Part shown: positions 14,821 to 19,778 of the stretch, piece after piece
Numbering within the stretch: position 1 is the stretch's first letter
Layout: every line of letters begins with the position of its first letter
NCBI GenBank assembly: GCA_050257395.1
Contig: JBLMWU010000315.1
Coordinates: forward strand, 1-19,778
Origin: JAIRTY01 sp050257395
GTDB taxonomy: Bacteria > Actinomycetota > Actinomycetes > Streptosporangiales > Streptosporangiaceae
Length of the DNA stretch: 19,778 nt
Direction of reading: 5' to 3'
The notes under the pieces: model-generated
Seen by the model: only the letters and a program-made list of their open reading frames with translations
The model's database searches: none
What the model was told of the DNA's origin: nothing
Made by a program: the position numbers and the translations under genes

Positions 14821-15531
14821 ATGACCGATCCGGCGAACTATCACGAACCCCCGGCGCCCGCGTTCCTGTTCGACCTGGACGGCACGCTCATCGACAGCGT
14901 GTACCAGCACGTGATCGCGTGGAGATCGGCGCTGTCGCGGCTGGACATCGACTTGTCGGTGTGGCGGATCCACCGGCGCATCGGCATGAGCGGCGGACTG
15001 TTCGTGTCCGCGCTGCTGCGGGAGACCGGCCGGAACCTGTCCGAGGGCGACATCGTCATGCTGCAGGAGGCGCACAAGGCCGAGTACCTGGCGCAGGCGG
15101 ACTCGGTCCGGCCGCTGCCCGGGGCAGCGGACCTGCTCGCCACCCTTACCGAGCGCAAGGTCCCGTGGGCGATCGCCACCAGCGGCTACCGGGCCACCGC
15201 CCACCATGCGCTCGCCATGCTCGGCCTGCCCGACGACGCGCCCATGGTGACCAGGGACATGGTCGCCCACGCCAAGCCCGACCCGGACCTGTTCCTCGCC
15301 GCGGCCGCGCTGCTGGGGGTGGAGCCGCAGCATGCCTTCGTGGTCGGCGACAGCGTGTGGGACCTGCTCGCCGCCCGCCGGGCGGGCGCGATCGGCATCG
15401 GGGTCATGTCCGGCGGCTACGGCCGTGAGGAGCTGGAACGGGCTGGCGCCTACCGGGTCTACGCCGACCCGGCGGACCTGCTCGCCCGGGCCGACGAGGT
15501 CGGCGTCCGCGGCCTCGGCCTGCCCGGCTGA
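14821..15531 (+). CDS. HAD-superfamily phosphatase (phosphoglycolate-phosphatase/beta-PGM-like)
   Basis: The 236-residue enzyme carries the four HAD motifs: nucleophile D18 and acid D20 in FDLDGTLIDS, S121 in AIATSGY, K152 in AKPDPD, and D177/D181 in VVGDSVWD. A helical cap between motifs I and II (about residues 32-95) places it in subfamily I with phosphoglycolate phosphatases, phosphomutases and sugar-phosphate phosphatases. It should dephosphorylate a small metabolite in the cytosol. It begins 19 bases after the lipoprotein stop with almost no ribosome site, so either co-transcription or a short leader is possible. Substrate unknown. Confidence 0.9.
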   Translation: MTDPANYHEPPAPAFLFDLDGTLIDSVYQHVIAWRSALSRLDIDLSVWRIHRRIGMSGGLFVSALLRETGRNLSEGDIVMLQEAHKAEYLAQADSVRPLPGAADLLATLTERKVPWAIATSGYRATAHHALAMLGLPDDAPMVTRDMVAHAKPDPDLFLAAAALLGVEPQHAFVVGDSVWDLLAARRAGAIGIGVMSGGYGREELERAGAYRVYADPADLLARADEVGVRGLGLPG

Positions 15532-15590
15532 CCATCCCGGGCCCCGCTCCACCATGGACGGGTCGGGTAGCGGTTAGGGACCGGCAATGA

Positions 15591-15619
15591 CCGGGCCAAA
15601 GCACAGTTGTCCGGCCCGG
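15591..15619 (+). terminator. possible terminator hairpin after the HAD gene
   Basis: A 7-bp stem, CCGGGCC (15591-15597) with GGCCCGG (15613-15619), around a 15-base loop, in the 119-bp gap between the HAD and GT39-like genes. Moderate stem, no T-run. Confidence 0.3.
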
Positions 15620-15650
15620 AAAGGCGGCTGACGGCTGGCAGCCTGGCGGC

Positions 15651-17375
15651 ATGCCCCGGGTCACGCCCGGCAGTTCCCCGCGCCCGCCTGGCCTGGCAGC
15701 CCGGATCACGCTGCCCTTCCGCTGCTCAGGCCGGGCTCCTTCATCCCTGCAGCCATGTCCCGCCGGTGAGCGCGGGCAAGCGCCAGCGCCCGCCGGCTCG
15801 CAGCCCGCGCCGGACCGTGCCGGTTCCCGGCCAGCTTTGGACAGCGGCTGGTGGCTGGCCGGCACTGCGGCCCTGTTTGTCCTGGCCCAGCTGCTGGCTG
15901 TGCCGGCGCACATGGGGCTGAGCTGGGACGAGGCCGTGTACGTGAGCCAGGTCAGCGGGCACGCGCCCGCCGCGTTCTTCGACCCGGCGCGGGCGCGCGG
16001 GGTACCGCTGCTGGTTGCCCCGGTCACCGTGGCGTCCTCGTCGGCCGCCGCGCTGCGGGTGTACCTGGCGGCCGTGTCCGGGCTCGCCCTGCTGGGGGCG
16101 CTGTGGACCTGGCGGCCCACCCGGCCTGCCTGGGTGCTGGCGCTAGCCGGGGTCGCGTTCGGCGGCCTGTGGGTGGCGCGGTACTACGGGCCGCAGGCCA
16201 TGCCGGACGGCTGGGTCGCGCTGTCCGGCCTGGCCGCGGCCGGTTTCTTCGTCCGGGCCGCCGCATCCTGGACCGCCCGGCCAGCCCGGGCCGCGCCGGC
16301 GCAGGAGTCAGTCCGGCTGGTCCCGGGCGCCCCGGTTCAGGAGTCAGCCCGGCCTGCCCCGGGCAAACGGCGGCGCTGGCCGGCCCTGGCGGGCCTCGCC
16401 GGCTGCCTGGCCCTGGCCGCGCTCGTCCGTCCCGGTGACGCCGCCTACCTGGCGGCCGCGCTCATGCTGGCCGTGGCCGCGGTCCGGGCGTGGCGGCACT
16501 GGCTGCTGGCGGCCTGCGTGGCCGGCGGGTTCGCGGCCGGCGCGGCCGAGTGGGTGATCGAGGCGTACCTGCGCTTCGGCGGCCCGCTGAACCGGCTGCG
16601 GCTGGCCGGCGCGGAACAGGGCGGACTGCGCCCCCGCCTGGCCATCTGGGATCAGCTCCGGGCGCTGAACGGCCCCACGCTGTGCCGGCCCTGCACCATC
16701 GCCTGGCGCTACCCGGTCCTGAGCCTGTGGTGGCTGGCCCTGCCGGTCCTGGTCACGCTGGGCGTGCTCGCCGCCCGGCGGGCTGGCCGGGGCGCCTCGT
16801 CGGCGCTGGCCGCGGGCTGCGCGCTGGCGCTCGCCGCCCAGTACCTGTTCGGGATCGGGTACGCCGCGCCGCGGTTCCTGCTGCCCGCCTACGCGCTGCT
16901 CGCCATCCCGGTGGCCGACTGCCTGGCCTGGCTGCTCACCGGGACCCGGCCCGGGCTGCGAACGCTGACCGTCCCGGCGGTGACGGTGGCGCTGCTGGCC
17001 CAGCTGACCGCCCAGCAGCTGGTGCTCGCCCACGAGGTGCGCGGCACCGTCCTCTTCCACCGCGACTACCAGCGGATCGTCGCCGACCTGCGCCGCCTCG
17101 GCATCCGCCCGCCGTGCCTGATCAAGGGCGAGCAGGACATCCCCATCGCCTACGACGCGGGCTGCGCCTCGGCGCCGCCCGTTGCCCGCGCGCTGGCGGC
17201 GGGACAGCCGGTGGCGTGGCTGGCCTACCGGGGGCAGCGCCGGCCTGCCTACGCCCGGCACTGGCGGCGCAGCCGCCTGCCCGGCACCCGCATCCTCACG
17301 CTCGTCGGCTACGTTCATCCGGGCCATCGGCCCGCCCGGGCAAGGGCCCACCCGGGCAAGGGCTCACCCGGGTGA
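15651..17375 (+). CDS. GT39/ArnT-like (GT-C fold) multispanning membrane protein
   Basis: The 574-residue protein has roughly 10-12 hydrophobic segments starting with WWLAGTAALFVLAQLLAVP (about 67-85). Just after the first span, GLSWDEAVYV contains D93-E94, the acidic pair of lipid-phosphosugar-dependent glycosyltransferases such as protein mannosyltransferases and ArnT. The C-terminal ~110 residues (from HRDYQRIVADLRRLG) form an extracytoplasmic domain, as in that family. Residues 1-65 are Pro/Ala-rich, with a low-complexity insert at about 205-240. ATG 15651 is the only convenient start before the first span; its ribosome site is weak, so it may be slightly mis-set. It probably adds a sugar to an envelope protein or glycolipid; acceptor and donor are unknown. 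Confidence 0.75.
   Translation: MPRVTPGSSPRPPGLAARITLPFRCSGRAPSSLQPCPAGERGQAPAPAGSQPAPDRAGSRPALDSGWWLAGTAALFVLAQLLAVPAHMGLSWDEAVYVSQVSGHAPAAFFDPARARGVPLLVAPVTVASSSAAALRVYLAAVSGLALLGALWTWRPTRPAWVLALAGVAFGGLWVARYYGPQAMPDGWVALSGLAAAGFFVRAAASWTARPARAAPAQESVRLVPGAPVQESARPAPGKRRRWPALAGLAGCLALAALVRPGDAAYLAAALMLAVAAVRAWRHWLLAACVAGGFAAGAAEWVIEAYLRFGGPLNRLRLAGAEQGGLRPRLAIWDQLRALNGPTLCRPCTIAWRYPVLSLWWLALPVLVTLGVLAARRAGRGASSALAAGCALALAAQYLFGIGYAAPRFLLPAYALLAIPVADCLAWLLTGTRPGLRTLTVPAVTVALLAQLTAQQLVLAHEVRGTVLFHRDYQRIVADLRRLGIRPPCLIKGEQDIPIAYDAGCASAPPVARALAAGQPVAWLAYRGQRRPAYARHWRRSRLPGTRILTLVGYVHPGHRPARARAHPGKGSPG
17335..17373 (+). repeat. 16-bp tandem repeat across the end of the GT39-like gene
   Basis: Two 16-bp copies (CCCGGGCAAGGGCYCA) at 17335-17350 and 17351-17366 differ at one base, with a partial third copy at 17367-17373. 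The unit is not a multiple of three, so copy-number changes would shift the frame and alter the C-terminal tail and stop codon. Confidence 0.7.
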
Positions 17376-17444
17376 CGCCAAATGCCCGCACGGCACTGAC
17401 GGCGCGGCGGGCTGAGGAGCCGGTATTGAAGCGGCTGTGCGGGA

Positions 17445-17639
17445 CTAGCCGATAACGCCGAATGCGATCAGCGCCAGGACGACCGCGACACCGACGACGA
17501 GCGCGACGAGGGTCCCGAACCGCTTTCCTGTGGTGCGCATCTCCCAGGGCTGCTGCGCGGCGCCGTCAGCGGGCTCCTCGACGAACGCGCGGAACTGGGC
17601 AGTGCTGCCGGACGGATCTGATTCACGCTGCGGGGGCAT
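17445..17639 (-). CDS. small single-span membrane protein, unknown function
   Basis: The 64-residue product has a polar N-terminal half (MPPQRESDPSGSTAQF) and one C-terminal hydrophobic span (GTLVALVVGVAVVLALIAFGV) ending almost at the terminus, preceded by KR. This predicts a tail-anchored protein with its N-terminus in the cytoplasm. I do not recognise a family. The internal ATG at 17639 is preferred over an upstream in-frame start at 17726: the extra 29 residues would cross a region that looks like a promoter. A -10-like TACAGT ends 7 bases before this ATG, fitting a leaderless message. Convergent with the GT39-like gene. Confidence 0.6.
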   Translation of the reverse strand: MPPQRESDPSGSTAQFRAFVEEPADGAAQQPWEMRTTGKRFGTLVALVVGVAVVLALIAFGVIG

Positions 17640-17646
17640 GCGTTCG

Positions 17647-17652
17647 ACTGTA
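17647..17652 (-). promoter_or_regulatory. -10-like element for the small membrane protein gene
   Basis: On the minus strand TACAGT lies in a locally AT-rich stretch (17647-17690). Transcription starting 7 bases downstream would begin at the A of ATG 17639, giving a leaderless mRNA, common in actinomycetes. No convincing -35 hexamer was found. Confidence 0.3.
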
Positions 17653-17750
17653 GCTAAACTGCCAGGCCATAAACCGGGATTCGGTAAATCCGCCCGAAAG
17701 CCCCCGGCAGGCCGGTAACCACGCACCAGGGCGCGCGCCGCCCCGCCCGG

Positions 17751-17774
17751 GCCGCCGCGGCCGCGGCCGGCGGC
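17751..17774 (-). terminator. possible terminator after the Lrp/AsnC gene
   Basis: A 7-bp stem, GCCGCCG (17751-17757) with CGGCGGC (17768-17774), encloses a 10-base self-complementary loop; it starts 19 bases past the stop at 17794 in the minus direction. GC-only and without a T-run. Confidence 0.35.
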
Positions 17775-17793
17775 GGGTCAGCCTGGCAGCGGG

Positions 17794-18276
17794 TCAGCCC
17801 GGCGGCGGCCCGGCCGGCACGTCCGCCGGCGGCAGGATGTCGGCGCGGCTGACCAGCCGGGACAGCACGATGACGCTGCGGGTGCGGACCACGAACGGCT
17901 CGGCCCCGATCCGCTCCACGACCCGCTCGAAGTGCTGCACGTCCGCGGCCCTGATGTGCAGCAGGGCGTCGGCCTCGCCGGTGACCGTGACCGCCCCGGT
18001 CACCTCCGGGTACCTGCTGACGGCGGCGGCGATGTCCGCCGGCGAGGTGCGGCCGCGGCAGAACAGCTCGACGTACGCCTCGGTGGTCCAGCCCAGCGCG
18101 GACGGGTCCACGGTGGCGGAGAAGCCGGTGATCGCCCCGGCCGAGCGCAGCCGGTCCACCCGGCGCTTCACCGCGGGCGCGGACAGGCCCACCTGGGCGC
18201 CTATCTCCGCATAGGTGGCGCGGGCATTGGCGACCAGGGCACTCACGATCCGCTTGTCGAGGTCATCGAAAGCCAC
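17794..18276 (-). CDS. Lrp/AsnC-family transcriptional regulator
   Basis: The 160-residue protein has the family layout. An N-terminal helix-turn-helix spans about residues 4-50 (DDLDKRIVSALVANARATYAEIG, recognition region SAPAVKRRVDRLRSAGAITGF). An effector-binding RAM domain spans about 65-140 (TEAYVELFCRG, VTGAVTVTGEADALLHI). Members sense amino acids and control amino-acid metabolism or transport. The GTG at 18276 is the only start consistent with the conserved N-terminus; an overlapping ATG upstream is in another frame. It lies 51 bases after the dimethylformamidase-like gene on the same strand, so the two may share a transcript. An arginine or ornithine link is suggested only by arcA elsewhere in the window. 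Confidence 0.92.
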   Translation of the reverse strand: MAFDDLDKRIVSALVANARATYAEIGAQVGLSAPAVKRRVDRLRSAGAITGFSATVDPSALGWTTEAYVELFCRGRTSPADIAAAVSRYPEVTGAVTVTGEADALLHIRAADVQHFERVVERIGAEPFVVRTRSVIVLSRLVSRADILPPADVPAGPPPG

Positions 18277-18327
18277 GACGCGATCATGCCAGGTACGGCC
18301 GCCGCGGTGGCTGCCCGCGGCCGCGCT

Positions 18328-19778
18328 TCAGGTGCCCTCGTACGCCGATCCCCTGGCCGGCCTGATCGTTGCCAGGTTGCTGTGCGCCGGGTGGGTACGG
18401 CCGGCCGGCCCGGCCGCGAAGGCGCGCAGCACGTTCTGGGTGGCACGGTCGGCGAACCGCCGGGCGGCCCCCGCCACCCCGTGCCCGCAGTACCTCCCGC
18501 GCATCGCGCACACCCAGCGCATGGTGCCGGCCGCGAACACGCCCGCGCCGCTCGGCACGGTGTAATACGCCGAGTCGGCGTGGGTATTCACGCCGTCACA
18601 CATGAGCGGGGAATGAGCCAGTATCTCCAGTGGCCGGGGAAACGGCACGGCCGGATTCACGCGGTCGTATTCCGGCCCGACCATGCCAGGGAACGAAGTG
18701 CCCTTGTGTACTCCTGTCCCCGCGAAGATCCAGTTTCTCGGGTCGGCCACGACATACGGGGCGCTGACCGGATTGCATTCGTAGAACACCCCGGTGATGA
18801 CGCTTTCCGGGCGCGGGTCGGGCGGGTCCCGCCAGTTCTGCGTGGTCTGCGAATTGCGGACCCCGTGCAGCGGGTCCAGCGCCGCCTCCTTGTAGCAGAT
18901 CTCGATCCGGTCCGGGCCGAGCGGGGAGTGCGCGAACCGGATGTGCCGGTACATCGCGTTCGCGCCGAGGAAGGCGAGGTTGGTCCCGGCGTTGCGGGCG
19001 TCCAGCAGGGCCTTGCGCATGGCCGCCGAGTAGTACTCGTCGTGGCCGAGCGAGATCACCGCCCGCGCCCCGGCCAGCAGGCCGGGGTCCCGGTCCAGGT
19101 CCACGTCGGTCTCGTAGGCCAGCGGCACGCCCGGGGTGTGCTCGGCCAGCGCGAGCGGCGGCTCGTCGAACACGGTGAACAGGCTCGCCCCGTTCTTGTC
19201 GTACGGCCGGTCGAAACTGACCGCGTAGGAGCGGTCAGCCGCGCCGCCCGGCCCGTCATACAGGCTATAGCCGCCCCACAGGTTGTAGGCCTGCCAGGTG
19301 GTGACCCCCATGACCAGCACCACCTTGCCGGCGGTGGTGGCCGAGCGCACGGTGACCGGCACGTAGCGCTCGGGCCCGCGGGACGCGTCGAGCCTGAGCA
19401 GGTACGCCCCCTGCGGCCAGCCGGTGGTCGGCACGGTCAGGCTGGGCCGCCAGTGCGTGCTGACCATCCGGGTGCCGCCGGCGATCGTGGGCTGCGGCTG
19501 GACCCGCCCCTTCACCTCGCCGGACTGCCACACCTGCCGGGCCAGCCGCCCGTGGTACCAGCCCATCCGGAACGCCTGCACCCGGAACCGCGGCGAGGTG
19601 GTGGAGACGAACAGGCGGAACGGCTGCCCGGGCAGCACGCTCACCTGGCCGGCGTAGCCCTCGATGGCGTCCTGGGCGCCGAGGTCGTGGATGTACCAGT
19701 GGGTGGTGCCACGCCGGGCGTTCTCCGCGGCCGGGAACGGCAGCGCGGAGGCGGCCGGGCGCGCGCGGCCAGCCGATG
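18328..19778 (-). CDS. N,N-dimethylformamidase large-subunit-like protein (partial, N-terminus beyond window)
   Basis: 482 residues plus the stop are visible; the frame runs open to the right edge, so the N-terminus is missing. Upstream of a GTG at 19644 the same frame continues with family-like sequence (ENARRGTTHWYIHD, AIEGYAGQVSVLPGQ), so that GTG is not the start. The fold resembles the C-terminal region of the DmfA2 subunit, which hydrolyses dimethylformamide at a mononuclear iron site. TTWQAYNLWGG, SLGHDEYYS and FLGANAMYRH are visible. The H-x-E pair and the Asn 28 residues after the His match the spacing I recall for His519, Glu521 and Asn547 of the Paracoccus enzyme. Many homologues occur without the small subunit and have no known substrate, so the activity is uncertain. 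Confidence 0.8.
   Translation of the reverse strand, partial: SAGRARPAASALPFPAAENARRGTTHWYIHDLGAQDAIEGYAGQVSVLPGQPFRLFVSTTSPRFRVQAFRMGWYHGRLARQVWQSGEVKGRVQPQPTIAGGTRMVSTHWRPSLTVPTTGWPQGAYLLRLDASRGPERYVPVTVRSATTAGKVVLVMGVTTWQAYNLWGGYSLYDGPGGAADRSYAVSFDRPYDKNGASLFTVFDEPPLALAEHTPGVPLAYETDVDLDRDPGLLAGARAVISLGHDEYYSAAMRKALLDARNAGTNLAFLGANAMYRHIRFAHSPLGPDRIEICYKEAALDPLHGVRNSQTTQNWRDPPDPRPESVITGVFYECNPVSAPYVVADPRNWIFAGTGVHKGTSFPGMVGPEYDRVNPAVPFPRPLEILAHSPLMCDGVNTHADSAYYTVPSGAGVFAAGTMRWVCAMRGRYCGHGVAGAARRFADRATQNVLRAFAAGPAGRTHPAHSNLATIRPARGSAYEGT

Noticed and set aside
19642..19644. GTG as the start of the dimethylformamidase-like gene
   Set aside because: The frame continues upstream to the window edge with family-like sequence, so this codon is an internal valine.

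Overview
This window has very high GC content, GC-rich third codon positions, many GTG starts and few AT-rich stretches. Together with the gene content (Lrp/AsnC, MarR and LysR regulators, actinobacterial-type DapE and arginine deiminase), this points to a chromosome of a high-GC actinomycete (Actinomycetota). The genus cannot be resolved from the sequence alone. No tRNA, rRNA, CRISPR array, integrase or transposase was seen. About 15 real genes fill the window; most other open frames are GC-driven shadows.

Layout. 1-1119: the probable end of an upstream gene, overlapping an N6-adenine DNA methyltransferase of the D12 (Dam-like) class. 1530-3368: a membrane-anchored HtrA-type serine protease with a PDZ domain and a Gly/Tyr/Gln-rich cytoplasmic tail; upstream lie three CAG-containing repeats at exact 11-bp spacing, as expected for an OmpR-type response regulator. 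3469-4527 (minus): succinyl-diaminopimelate desuccinylase DapE, convergent with the protease across a strong hairpin. 4565-4726: a ~160-bp imperfect palindrome in the divergent gap between dapE and arcA, which looks like a mobile or repetitive non-coding element. 4755-7326: arginine deiminase and an MFS transporter in a likely operon. 7487-10145: a LysR regulator divergent from a class I/II aminotransferase. 10146-10602: a gene-free convergent gap holding a striking series of hairpins, most with CCCCC loops. 10603-13259 (minus): marR and an MFS exporter, translationally coupled, followed by a GDSL/SGNH esterase. 13395-17375: a lipoprotein with a PQQ-type beta-propeller, a HAD phosphatase and a GT39-like multispanning membrane protein. 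17445-19778 (minus): a small, perhaps leaderless, single-span membrane protein, an Lrp/AsnC regulator and the C-terminal part of a dimethylformamidase-large-subunit-like protein cut by the right edge.

The genes look like ordinary actinomycete functions: envelope protease, lysine/peptidoglycan precursor synthesis, arginine catabolism, drug-efflux regulation and nitrogen metabolism. I do not see a convincing new multigene system. The most unusual signals are non-coding: the palindromic element at 4565-4726, the C-loop hairpin array at 10152-10477, and the 11-bp phased repeats ahead of the protease. The lone DNA methyltransferase at the left edge could belong to a modification or defence locus lying outside the window.
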